NCBI GenBank assembly: GCA_030615025.1
Contig: JAUXAB010000003.1
Span: 1 to 64,000 of the forward strand
Source of the DNA: Phycisphaerae bacterium
GTDB lineage: Bacteria > Planctomycetota > Phycisphaerae > Sedimentisphaerales > Anaerobacaceae
Direction: 5' to 3'
DNA length: 64,000 bases
How positions within the stretch are numbered: position 1 is the stretch's first letter; the number at the start of each line of letters is the position of its first letter. The notes below the pieces were generated by a model. The model made no database searches. It was not told the origin of the DNA and saw only the letters and a list, made by a program, of their open reading frames with translations. The position numbers and the translations under genes were made by a program. Below are positions 1 to 7,723 of the stretch, piece by piece.

Positions 1-471
1 GAAGCCGCCTACGGTTACTCGGTAATTGAGCCGCTCAAGACCTTGCGAAAAGACGATGTTCGCGAGGTAACAAAATTTTTAAAGTTACCGGCGGAAATCT
101 CACAGCGGATTCCTTTTCCCGGCCCGGCGCTGGCGACGCGAATTGTCGGCGAAGTAACTCTAAATCGGCTGGAAACTGTGCGCACCGCCACGGCTATCGT
201 GGAAGAGGAACTTGCCGATAGCGGCGCGTTTCAGTATATGGCAGTTCTGCTGAACGACCGGGCGACTGGCATCCGAAACAACAAACGGGAATTCGGGCAA
301 ATCATTGTGGTCCGCTGCATCGAGAGCGTCGATGCCCGAACTGCAACTGTTACTCCGCTGCCCTGGGACAAGCTCAACCGGATTTCTGAGCGAATCACCC
401 GGATAAAGGGGGTCAACCGCTGCCTGTACGATTTGACGCCGAAACCCCCGGCAACTATTGAATACGTGTAG
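1..471 (+). CDS. guaA: GMP synthase, ATP-pyrophosphatase/dimerisation part (5' truncated by window)
   Basis: The reading frame is open from base 1 and ends with TAG at 469-471, so only the C-terminal part (about 156 residues) is visible. It carries PFPGPALATRIVGEVT, matching the PFPGPGLA-R-LGEV segment of GMP synthase, and ends GVNRCLYDLTPKPPATIEYV, the family's C-terminal signature (V-YD-T-KPPATIE). GMP synthase converts XMP to GMP with ATP and ammonia from glutamine. Whether this is the one-chain bacterial type or a separate ATPase subunit cannot be seen, because the N-terminus lies outside the window. A TTG at 43 is an in-frame codon and not the start. The stop codon lies inside the palindromic repeat at 468-520. 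Purine genes purE, purF and purM occur elsewhere in the window. Confidence 0.93.
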   Translation, partial: EAAYGYSVIEPLKTLRKDDVREVTKFLKLPAEISQRIPFPGPALATRIVGEVTLNRLETVRTATAIVEEELADSGAFQYMAVLLNDRATGIRNNKREFGQIIVVRCIESVDARTATVTPLPWDKLNRISERITRIKGVNRCLYDLTPKPPATIEYV

Positions 472-520
472 GGGCAGGCCTGCGTGCCTGCCCAGGGCAA
501 CCACAGAGGGTTGCCCCTAC
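468..520. repeat. Composite palindromic repeat with two inner hairpins
   Basis: The outer arms GTAGGGGCA and TGCCCCTAC enclose two hairpins, GGCAGGC/GCCTGCC and GGGCAACC/GGTTGCCC. The element begins at the guaA stop codon and fills most of the gap before amrS. It has no T-run, so it looks like a mobile-type palindromic unit more than a classic terminator, though it could end or attenuate guaA transcription. Confidence 0.75.
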
Positions 521-539
521 CTTATAGAATTGGGTTTTA

Positions 540-1523
540 GTGAGGCTTAAATTGACAGTTCAGTGCGAATTATGTCCAAAAATGTGCCTGATTGAACCCG
601 GCCAAAGCGGTGAATGCCGGGTTAGAATCAATATCGACGGTGTGCTGCGGACGGTGGTTTATGGATTCCCTTGCTCACTTAACATTGACCCGATAGAAAA
701 GAAGCCTCTTTTTCACTTCCTGCCGGGCACTGGAATTCTTTCGATTGCAACCGTCGGCTGTAACCTTCATTGCCTGAACTGCCAGAACTGGGAAATATCG
801 CAAGCCAATCCGGAAGACAGCCAGGTGGTATTTTGCCCGCCTGAAAGGCTTGTGTCACTGTGCAGAGAATCTCGTTGTCTCTCACTGGCGTATACCTATA
901 CCGACCCAATCATTTATTATGAATATACCTACGATACTGCAAAGCTGGCAAGGCAAGAGGGTATCCGTAACGTCCTTGTAACAGCCGGATATATAAATGA
1001 AGAGCCGTGGAGAAAATTGCTTAAGTACATCGACGCTGCAAACATTGACTTAAAAGGTATTTCCGACGATTTTTACGTGCGAATTTGCTCGGGGACATTG
1101 AAGCCTGTACAGGAAGCTCTGGTCTTGGCCAAGGCAAGCGGCATACTGGTTGAAGTTACGAACCTGATTATTCCGACACTAAACGATAAGGATGAGCAGA
1201 TGCGCGAGCTGTCTCGCTGGGTCAAAGCAAATCTGGGCGGTGAGACACCACTGCATTTTTCGGGATTCACCCCCAAGTACAAGATGCAGCATCTGCCGCC
1301 GACTTCGCTAAAGACATTGGAAACGGCCCGCGAAATTGCAATCAGCGAGGGGCTGGACTACGTTTATATTGGAAATGTGCGCAGCAAGGAGGGTGAGAAT
1401 ACATACTGTCCGGGCTGCAAAAGCCTGCTCATCGAACGCAAGGGCTATACCATCCTGCAAAACCGGCTAAAAGAGGGCGGCTGCCCGGATTGCGGTAAAG
1501 AAATATACGGAGTTTGGAAATGA
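540..1523 (+). CDS. amrS: AmmeMemoRadiSam system radical SAM enzyme
   Basis: This 327-residue protein has the radical SAM motif CNLHCLNC (Cys74, Cys78, Cys81) that binds the SAM-coordinated 4Fe-4S cluster. It has extra cysteines near the N-terminus (CELCPKMC) and a C-terminal zinc-ribbon-like CPGC...CPDC pair, all typical of the AmrS/PflA-like family of COG1180. The family member encoded beside Memo and AMMECR1 proteins is called AmrS; its substrate is not established. The start is GTG at 540; no strong ribosome-binding site is visible. The stop TGA overlaps the next gene's ATG as ATGA, so translation is probably coupled to the small Tat protein and the Memo-AMMECR1 fusion. It is expected to be cytosolic. 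Confidence 0.93.
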   Translation: MRLKLTVQCELCPKMCLIEPGQSGECRVRINIDGVLRTVVYGFPCSLNIDPIEKKPLFHFLPGTGILSIATVGCNLHCLNCQNWEISQANPEDSQVVFCPPERLVSLCRESRCLSLAYTYTDPIIYYEYTYDTAKLARQEGIRNVLVTAGYINEEPWRKLLKYIDAANIDLKGISDDFYVRICSGTLKPVQEALVLAKASGILVEVTNLIIPTLNDKDEQMRELSRWVKANLGGETPLHFSGFTPKYKMQHLPPTSLKTLETAREIAISEGLDYVYIGNVRSKEGENTYCPGCKSLLIERKGYTILQNRLKEGGCPDCGKEIYGVWK

Positions 1524-1702
1524 CACGGAGAAAATTTGTTCAGAAACTAATACAGACAGGTTCAGCGATTATTGCCGGCACTTGTTGGCTGGCAAAGAAG
1601 GCTGCCCCCCGTAAATTCGTGCGGGCTATTAAAGTTAAGAACTATCCAGGCTCATTAAGGTCCCTGCGAGATATTTCTAAACAGAGCAAATGGGGTGGTT
1701 GA
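1520..1702 (+). CDS. 60-residue twin-arginine-leader peptide in the AmmeMemoRadiSam operon
   Basis: Starts at ATG 1520, which overlaps the amrS stop in ATGA, and encodes about 60 residues. The N-terminus MTRRKFVQKLIQTGSAIIAG has a twin-arginine-like TRRKF motif followed by a short hydrophobic stretch, as in a Tat signal or N-terminal anchor. The rest is basic and ends in SKQSKWGG. It contains one cysteine. There is no recognisable enzyme domain. The position between a radical SAM gene and the Memo fusion, with coupled translation, suggests either a small structural partner or a substrate of AmrS. That is inference; no function is known to me. Confidence 0.75.
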   Translation: MTRRKFVQKLIQTGSAIIAGTCWLAKKAAPRKFVRAIKVKNYPGSLRSLRDISKQSKWGG

Positions 1703-1703
1703 T

Positions 1704-3416
1704 ATGGACATGAAATTCAAATGGGCGCATTGTAAGAAAACGTTTGTCGTCAAAGCATCCCGGGGGAAATTTCTGCTGGGTTTGGTTGTTGTACTATTAG
1801 TTATTTTAGGCGCACTGTTGTGGAAAGCACGTACCCCCAAAGCTTCTGCCCCAATTAAAGAAAAGCCCATTTTACAAAAAGAGCGTAAAACGCCAACACA
1901 AATAGCAGAACCCAAAAAACAAGAACCTAAAAAGCCAGCAGAAGTAGTTCTGCGCTCGTCACTTGCCGGCAAATGGTATGATGCCGATGCCGAAGCGCTT
2001 GGCAAACAAATCGACGGCTTTTTCCAAAAAGCTGATATTAAGCCGATAAACAATGTAATTGCGTTTATTTTGCCGCATGCAGGATACCAGTGGTCCGGCC
2101 AGACGGCGGCCTTCGGGCTCAAAACAACTGATAAGAAATACAAACGCATAGTTGTTATTGGCCCGAGCCACAGTGCCCACATGGAAGAGATGCTGAGTGT
2201 GCCGAGAGTGACCCACTATGAAACACCTTTGGGACAAACACCGCTGGATGTGGAATTCATAGACAAGCTTCTGCAATTTCCAATGTTTCAGAACCTGCCA
2301 CAGGCACACAGTTATGAACACAGTGTGCAGATAGAACTGCCGCTGTTGCAACGCCACTTCCAAAGTTTCAAATTTGTTCCTATTGTTGCCGGCAATTGCT
2401 CGTTAGAGACAATTAGCAAAACCGGTTCCATCCTAAAAAGTTTAGTTGACAAGGAAACACTCATAATTGCAAGTTCGGATTTTGTGCATTATGGCCAGGT
2501 GCATCGCTACGTGCCGTTTACAGAAAACATTCCTGAGCGGATAAGAGAACTTGATATGGGGGCTTATGAGGTAATTGGGCGGCTTGACAGCGTGGGCTTT
2601 TTGGAATACAAGCGGAAAACCGGTGCAACAATATGCGGCTATATTCCGATTGCAATATTGCTTTCGGCGCTAAGCGAGGGGTGCAAGGCCGAGTTGATAA
2701 AATACGCGACTTCCGGTGAATTGACCGGTGATTTTACCAATTCAGTGAGTTACTTTTCTATCGTCTTTTCGGGGGAGTGGGGAAAATATCCAGAAGTTAA
2801 ACCGCAGGTGCGCGCGGCTGACCTGACTGATGATGATAAAGAAGAGCTTTTGGGTCTGGCCCGGAAAACAATACTTTATGCCGTTGAGAAGCGACGAGTT
2901 CCGCAAGCCTCCGAATTGGGTGTTACAATCAGTGATACGATGAAGAGACCCCGCGCAGCATTCGTAACTCTCAAGAAGGATGTCGTTTTGCGAAAGGACG
3001 GAAACTTACAGCCTGAAAAAATATCTCAGCTTAGAGGATGTATAGGGGACATCTTTCCACAACGGCCTTTATACAAGTCGGTCATTATTAATGCCATTAA
3101 CGCTGCCTTTCGCGACTCGCGTTTCCCTCCGGTAACCAGGGCTGAATGCAACGATATCACTATCGAAATATCCGCGCTGACAGCACCAAAACCTATTGCT
3201 TCCCCGGATCAAATCAGAATTGGCATAGACGGGATCGTATTGAGGAAGAACGGTCGATCGGCTGTGTACCTGCCTCAGGTTGCACCTGAGCAGGGCTGGG
3301 ATTTAAACCAGATGCTCACAAATCTATCTCTGAAAGCGAGGCTGCCCGGCGATGCCTGGAAGGAAGGGGCGAGCTTTCTGGTCTTCCAGGCTGTTGTTTT
3401 TGGTGAAGAGAGATGA
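1704..3416 (+). CDS. Membrane-anchored Memo (AmrB)-AMMECR1 (AmrA) fusion protein
   Basis: About 570 residues. Domains in order: a basic N-terminus, one membrane segment at about residues 24-43, a Lys/Glu/Pro-rich linker, a Memo domain (about 85-350) and an AMMECR1 domain (about 375-565). The Memo domain shows the metal-site motifs PHAGY (His125), GPSH (His156), SYEHSVQIELP, SSDFVHYG and TICGY (Cys311). AMMECR1 shows LRGCIG (Cys446) and ITIEIS. Memo and AMMECR1 are usually separate cytosolic proteins; here they are fused, and by the positive-inside rule both would face outside the cytosol. ATG 1704 follows the preceding stop by one base; GTG 1695 is an in-frame alternative. The stop overlaps the next gene in ATGA. 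A second, free Memo gene lies at 25825-26700. Confidence 0.9.
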   Translation: MDMKFKWAHCKKTFVVKASRGKFLLGLVVVLLVILGALLWKARTPKASAPIKEKPILQKERKTPTQIAEPKKQEPKKPAEVVLRSSLAGKWYDADAEALGKQIDGFFQKADIKPINNVIAFILPHAGYQWSGQTAAFGLKTTDKKYKRIVVIGPSHSAHMEEMLSVPRVTHYETPLGQTPLDVEFIDKLLQFPMFQNLPQAHSYEHSVQIELPLLQRHFQSFKFVPIVAGNCSLETISKTGSILKSLVDKETLIIASSDFVHYGQVHRYVPFTENIPERIRELDMGAYEVIGRLDSVGFLEYKRKTGATICGYIPIAILLSALSEGCKAELIKYATSGELTGDFTNSVSYFSIVFSGEWGKYPEVKPQVRAADLTDDDKEELLGLARKTILYAVEKRRVPQASELGVTISDTMKRPRAAFVTLKKDVVLRKDGNLQPEKISQLRGCIGDIFPQRPLYKSVIINAINAAFRDSRFPPVTRAECNDITIEISALTAPKPIASPDQIRIGIDGIVLRKNGRSAVYLPQVAPEQGWDLNQMLTNLSLKARLPGDAWKEGASFLVFQAVVFGEER

Positions 3417-6400
3417 GATTCGCTCGCCCCGTTAGAAATAAGTTGCGAGGGGGAACCGCTGCTCCTTTGGTCAGGATTTCTAACGGGGCCCGCGGCTTTC
3501 TGATATTCAGTTACGGTCTGTTTACCATCGCAGCCCAGACGCTTCTGTTTCGTGAGTTTATCACCACCTTCGAAGGCAATGATATAAGCGTCGGTATCTT
3601 TTTTGGCTCGTGGTTTTTATGGGTCGGTTTAGGAGCGCTGCTGGTTTATAAAGCCAAGACCGTAGCGCACAAACTGCTTAAATACATAGAATTTCTGTTT
3701 CTGTGTTATCTGCCAGCATTTATTCTCCAGGCGATATTGATTATTCAGGCGCGAGAGCTTGCCGGGATCGAACCCTACGAACTATTGTCCATACGAGCTG
3801 TTCTGCTTTTATCAATAGTGATTAACGCACCTGTCAGTGCTATCACGGGGATGTTGTTTCCCGTTGCCTGCAGGTGGATTCAGCAGGGTCAAAAACTTCC
3901 CGTTTCGCGTGTGTACATAATTGAAGCTGCTGGAAGTTTTTTTGGTGGACTTGGGGTAACTGTGCTTCTTGGTTTTGGCGTAGGCTCGGCAACGATCTTC
4001 TTTATACTTGCCTTTATTGTCTCGCTGTCAGTATTTTGCGTATCCGCCCAAAGGCGAACCAAGGGAAGACGATGGGTTTGGGCTTTTGTGCCGGCATGCG
4101 CTTTAGTTTGCTTGATTGCCGGGGCTGACAAGACCCTGATGCACCAGATGCGAATTATAAAGTGGAGCAAGTTGCTTCCTCAAGAAGCTCTGAGAGGCTC
4201 ATTTCAAACAGCACAAGCTGAGTACCTTTACGGAGTTTACCAGGGCCAATGGATAGCCGTTCGTGAAGGCAGCACTTGCGAAGTATTGCCAGATGAAGCA
4301 AGCGCCGGGCGGATTGCAGCTATTGGTCTGTGCCAAAATCCTGATGCCGAGAGGGTCCTTGTTGTCGGCTCGGGATTAGGTCTCTGCTACGAATTCCTGC
4401 GATTGCCACAGACCAAAATTATAACCTGGGCACATTGCGACAATGAATATGTGCAAAGGGTTGACAGATTTATACCCCCGGAGCTTAAAATCACCGATGA
4501 GCGATTAGAAGCCAGTGCAAGTGACGTTCGCTCGTTATTAGCTAAAAAGAAACGATATTATGACATAGTAATCCTCAATTTGCCCGATGCAACCAGCTCG
4601 GTTCTGAACCGGTACTACACGCTTGAATTTTATCGTCAGGTTAAAGAGGCACTGCGGCCCGGGGGCGTGTTGCAAGTCCGCGTAGCAGGTGGGGAAAATA
4701 TTATGGGCACCGAGCTAATCAACCTTGGTGCCTCAACGAAACTGACACTTGAGGAAGTTTTCTCACATCTTGTTCTAACACCCGGCGAGGAGACATGGTT
4801 TATCGGTACAGACTCTGAAAACCTCACCAGCAATCCCGGCACCTTACGAGACCGCTTTGCATCAATAAAGGGCGGAAGCGATGTTTTCCATCCGGAAGCT
4901 TTACTTTCTGTTTACTTGCCGGGCCGGGCCGCGGCCGCCCTCGAGAACTATTCGGGTGCTGATTTGCCTGAGGAGCTTTTGATTAATCGTGATTCCAAGC
5001 CTCTGACGCACTTATACAGTTTGTTGCTTGCAGCGAAACAATCAGAAGCACCGATCGCCAAATTTGTTAAATACCTGGCATTGGCCGGCCCATTAGCGTT
5101 TGTTATCCCTATTTTGGTTTTTATAGCTTTGCGAATCATCTACTCGATACGCGATTCTCGATACTCGATACTCGACGAGCATCAAGCATCCGGCATCGAG
5201 CATCGAGTATCCAGTTTTGACAGTACGTTTTTGGTTTTCTCAGGCGGTTGGCTGGGGATCGGGGTCGTGATTGTTCTGATGTACCTGTATCAAACCCGGT
5301 TTGGCTCGCTTTATCTACACATTGGGATTATTTCGTCTGTGTTTATGGCAGGCTTAATCGTCGGAGCAGCCCTAATTCGATTCTCGATTCTCGATTCTCG
5401 CTTCTCGATAAAATCGGCGAAATCAGCGGTTCTCGATTCCCGATTTGGCAACGGCGAGCATCGAGCATCCGGCATCGAGTATCGAGTATTTGTGGTAATA
5501 CTTGTGCATACGCTAATCCTAAGCACAATTGCCTTTTGGCCGGCCGAAAAATGGACGCACCTGATTTTTGCGAGTGCGTTTGTTTTGTGTGGTCTATGTA
5601 CCGGGTGCTATTTTCCGTTAGCAGCCAAGCAGCTTGCTGATTTTGGGTTTGAGGCGGGGGCAGCCGGCAGTAAACTCGAAATGGCCGATCACATTGGCGC
5701 TTCAGCCGGCGGATTGTTAACAGGCCTTATACTTGTTCCGGTGCTTGGGACAAAGCTAACACTATTTGTCTTTATACTGCTTATTCTGGCCAATACGCCA
5801 GCTGCCGCACTGAGAATTCTCGATTCTCGATTCTCGATTCTCGATTCTCGAACGACGAGTATCGAGTATCCAGCATCGAGGATTAGCCTACGCAGGTTTG
5901 GCTACATCTTGTTTGGCATTGGAGTATGCATCGTCCTGTGCTCGAACCTGCTTGCCGGGGCTGGTGCGAGGCTGAGGCCATCATTACCGCAGTATGCAGC
6001 TCAAGCGCTTGCCGGTGAGTTGAGCATTGAGCAGGAATCAACTGTTCTCGGCGATAGTGCTCGAAAGATCAATTATTTCAGGGTTTGCGACGCCAACGAT
6101 AAACTGACCGGGTACGTCTTTAGCTCTGAAGAGCTGGCACCTGAGGTTCGTGGTTTTGGCGGGAAGATGAATCTTGCCGTCTATGTAGATTGTGGAGGCA
6201 GATTGATTAACTTCCATATAATACGGTCCAACGAAACACCTGCATACCTTGACTTCCTCAGCCAACCGTATGCAAATGACCTGGCCTGGGTAGACCATCT
6301 CAAGGGACGTAATCTTTTCCGGCTTCAGCCTTTTGCGGATGTCCACGCGGTAACCGGGGCCACTGTCAGCTCTGAAGCTATTCTTTCGGCACTGGAAACA

Positions 6401-7534
6401 TCGGCTCATAGGTTCGCCAGCCAAGCTCTCGGCCATACTCTTGAACCTAAGCTCAAAGAAAGAACTCGTCTCGCCAACCTGACAGACACCCACGGGACAT
6501 ATTTGATTGGTGCTTTTGCACTTGCCTTGATTGTAATCTACAGCGGAGGGTTTTGGAGCAGATTGGCGGTCCTTTGTCTTAATCTTGTAGTCGGCGGTAT
6601 CGTTTTGAACGCCCAGTATTCCAGCGAACAAATAGCGAGCATACTGTCTTTGCAGACCCCTGCTTTAGGATTGTCGGGAGCATTTCTGCTGGCTATAGGA
6701 ATACCACTCTTGGTAATATTTTTCGGCAACATCTATTGTGGTTACATCTGTCCATTTGGAGTCGTACAGGAATTGCTTGGGTATGTTGTCCCTGGAAGAT
6801 TCAAGCGCCCGATCTCGGTGGAAGCGATGCAAAAAGCGAGATTTGTCAAATATGGGGTCCTTTTTGTTTTAGTAATTGTGTTCTTTCTCTCCAGAAACCG
6901 AACAACTCTGGCAGCAGACCCCCTCATAGAGATTTTCAATTTGCGATTTACGATTTACGATTTTCATTCGTCGATGCTGTTGATAGTGCTGGTGGCTCTG
7001 ATAGGCTCGGTTTTTTATACTCGCTTCTGGTGCCGATATTTGTGTCCCGTAGGAGCTTTTCTGTCACTGTTTAACAAGGTGGTAATACTAAAGCGGTACC
7101 TGCCGGCCAAAAAATTTGGCAGTTGTGAGTTTGGCCTTACCGGCAAAGACCAAATGGATTGCTTATATTGTGACCGGTGTCGTTACCCCGCCAGACGTAT
7201 GGTGGGCCAAAGGGGGGTAAAAAAAGAACCCGCCAAAGGCGGGCAGTCCCGATATTTTGTAGTGGGCGTACTTGTAGTAGCGGTGCTTGTATCGACGGTT
7301 TCTGTAAGCAGGTTTTTGCAAGTCATTCCAGCCAGTTTCAGCCAACCTGCCGGGACACAAGCCGCGGGCGGTGAGCCTCGAGATGTCGATTTGCAGCGTA
7401 TCCGCACAATGATTGGGCAGAATAGGCTTTCCAACCGAGAAGCTGAATTCTATAAGAAAGTTGACCCCGTTAGAAATAAGTTACCAAGGGCGCCTGCCCC
7501 GGCAATCCCGGGGATTTCTAACGAGGTTGAGTAG
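3413..7534 (+). CDS. Giant membrane fusion: spermidine-synthase-like, FMN-binding and NosR/NapH-like Fe-S domains
   Basis: 1373 residues, translationally coupled (ATGA) to the Memo-AMMECR1 gene. The N-terminal part has several membrane helices, then a Rossmann-type aminopropyltransferase-like domain (VLVVGSGLGL, later PDATSSVLNRYYT), more helices, an FMN-binding domain (about 860-1000) with TGATVSS, whose Thr984 fits the ApbE flavinylation motif, and a polytopic Fe-S region with YCGYICPFG (Cys1109, Cys1113), FWCRYLCPVG (Cys1207, Cys1211) and CLYCDRC (Cys1250, 1253, 1256). Such modules pass electrons across the membrane to extracytosolic flavins. The usual fourth ligand (CxxxCP) after Cys1256 is absent where a palindromic element begins. 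The gene holds many in-frame palindromic insertions, listed separately. The exact partner is unknown; an envelope redox role beside Memo is inferred. Confidence 0.85.
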   Translation: MRFARPVRNKLRGGTAAPLVRISNGARGFLIFSYGLFTIAAQTLLFREFITTFEGNDISVGIFFGSWFLWVGLGALLVYKAKTVAHKLLKYIEFLFLCYLPAFILQAILIIQARELAGIEPYELLSIRAVLLLSIVINAPVSAITGMLFPVACRWIQQGQKLPVSRVYIIEAAGSFFGGLGVTVLLGFGVGSATIFFILAFIVSLSVFCVSAQRRTKGRRWVWAFVPACALVCLIAGADKTLMHQMRIIKWSKLLPQEALRGSFQTAQAEYLYGVYQGQWIAVREGSTCEVLPDEASAGRIAAIGLCQNPDAERVLVVGSGLGLCYEFLRLPQTKIITWAHCDNEYVQRVDRFIPPELKITDERLEASASDVRSLLAKKKRYYDIVILNLPDATSSVLNRYYTLEFYRQVKEALRPGGVLQVRVAGGENIMGTELINLGASTKLTLEEVFSHLVLTPGEETWFIGTDSENLTSNPGTLRDRFASIKGGSDVFHPEALLSVYLPGRAAAALENYSGADLPEELLINRDSKPLTHLYSLLLAAKQSEAPIAKFVKYLALAGPLAFVIPILVFIALRIIYSIRDSRYSILDEHQASGIEHRVSSFDSTFLVFSGGWLGIGVVIVLMYLYQTRFGSLYLHIGIISSVFMAGLIVGAALIRFSILDSRFSIKSAKSAVLDSRFGNGEHRASGIEYRVFVVILVHTLILSTIAFWPAEKWTHLIFASAFVLCGLCTGCYFPLAAKQLADFGFEAGAAGSKLEMADHIGASAGGLLTGLILVPVLGTKLTLFVFILLILANTPAAALRILDSRFSILDSRTTSIEYPASRISLRRFGYILFGIGVCIVLCSNLLAGAGARLRPSLPQYAAQALAGELSIEQESTVLGDSARKINYFRVCDANDKLTGYVFSSEELAPEVRGFGGKMNLAVYVDCGGRLINFHIIRSNETPAYLDFLSQPYANDLAWVDHLKGRNLFRLQPFADVHAVTGATVSSEAILSALETSAHRFASQALGHTLEPKLKERTRLANLTDTHGTYLIGAFALALIVIYSGGFWSRLAVLCLNLVVGGIVLNAQYSSEQIASILSLQTPALGLSGAFLLAIGIPLLVIFFGNIYCGYICPFGVVQELLGYVVPGRFKRPISVEAMQKARFVKYGVLFVLVIVFFLSRNRTTLAADPLIEIFNLRFTIYDFHSSMLLIVLVALIGSVFYTRFWCRYLCPVGAFLSLFNKVVILKRYLPAKKFGSCEFGLTGKDQMDCLYCDRCRYPARRMVGQRGVKKEPAKGGQSRYFVVGVLVVAVLVSTVSVSRFLQVIPASFSQPAGTQAAGGEPRDVDLQRIRTMIGQNRLSNREAEFYKKVDPVRNKLPRAPAPAIPGISNEVE
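3426..3489. repeat. In-frame palindromic element A, copy 1
   Basis: Perfect 14-base arms GCCCCGTTAGAAAT and ATTTCTAACGGGGC enclose a 36-base loop. It lies inside the 1373-residue gene and encodes about residues 5-26 (PVRNKL...ISNG). The same element recurs at the other end of the gene (7465-7526) and is read in the same frame. Confidence 0.9.
5141..5212. repeat. In-frame quasi-palindromic tandem element B, copy 1
   Basis: Repeated GATACTCGATTCTCG-type units on the left and CGAGCATCGAGTATC-type units on the right form an imperfect inverted repeat. It is read in frame as a hydrophilic patch (DSRYSILDEHQASGIEHR) between membrane segments of the 1373-residue protein. Confidence 0.85.
5375..5490. 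repeat. In-frame quasi-palindromic tandem element B, copy 2
   Basis: Tandem CGATTCTCGATTCTCG units, then a spacer and GAGCATCGAGCATC / CGAGTATCGAGTAT units. It is read in frame as RFSILDSRF...EHRASGIEYRV in a loop of the 1373-residue membrane protein. Related to the copies at 5141 and 5812. Confidence 0.85.
5812..5880. repeat. In-frame quasi-palindromic tandem element B, copy 3
   Basis: Four near-perfect ATTCTCG units are followed by CGAGTATCGAGTATC and CATCGAG. Read in frame as RILDSRFSILDSRTTSIEYP, just before the FMN-binding part of the protein. Confidence 0.85.
6935..6968. repeat. In-frame GATTTACGATTTACGATTT element
   Basis: A short tandem of the GCGATTTACGATTTACGATTTT type, read as FNLRFTIYDF in the loop between two Fe-S-domain helices of the same gene. 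Related GATTTACG or AATTTACAATG strings occur between genes near 8985-9045 and 54260. Confidence 0.75.
7187..7243. repeat. Two in-frame CCCGCC...GGCGGG palindromes (element C)
   Basis: CCCGCCAGACGTATGGTGGG (7187-7206) and CCCGCCAAAGGCGGG (7229-7243) lie in frame directly after the third cysteine of the last Fe-S motif of the 1373-residue protein. A perfect relative, CCCGCCAGAGGTATGGCGGG, lies between genes at 18527-18546, and CCCGCCAAGGGGCGGG is at 60081-60096. Confidence 0.85.
7465..7526. repeat. In-frame palindromic element A, copy 2
   Basis: Arms CCCCGTTAGAAAT and ATTTCTAACGAGG (one mismatch) form the last residues (PVRNKL...ISNE) of the 1373-residue protein, ending a few codons before its TAG stop. 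The element has probably supplied the present C-terminus. Confidence 0.88.
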
Positions 7535-7723
7535 TGCCTGCACCTGTGGTTGCGCAGGCACAGGTGTTAGTGTGGTGGTCCACCAGAGGCGGAATTAAGC
7601 ATTTAACTAATTAACCAATCAACCAATTAACCAATACTTGCCGAGGATTGGAGATTAATATTCGGGACCCCCAAACGCATTATTTCGCGTTTGGGGAACG
7701 CCTTTCCTACCGGAGTAAAATTC
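7535..7723. repeat. Repeat-only gap: elements D, F and E
   Basis: No gene is seen. In order: a CACCTGTGGTTGCGCAGGCACAGGTG palindrome (7535-7566, element D), an AACCAATTAACCAAT tandem (7603-7640, element F), and CCCCAAACGC/GCGTTTGGGG (7668-7696, element E). The last 28 bases are identical to the element inside the histidine kinase gene at 10891-10918. Confidence 0.8.

Noticed and set aside
1514-1702. TTG 1514 as the start of the small Tat peptide
   Set aside because: ATG 1520 gives the ATGA coupling with amrS and a better Tat leader.
6038-6631. Minus-strand frame of nearly 200 residues inside the giant fusion gene
   Set aside because: It is the shadow of the FMN-binding domain and matches no family.
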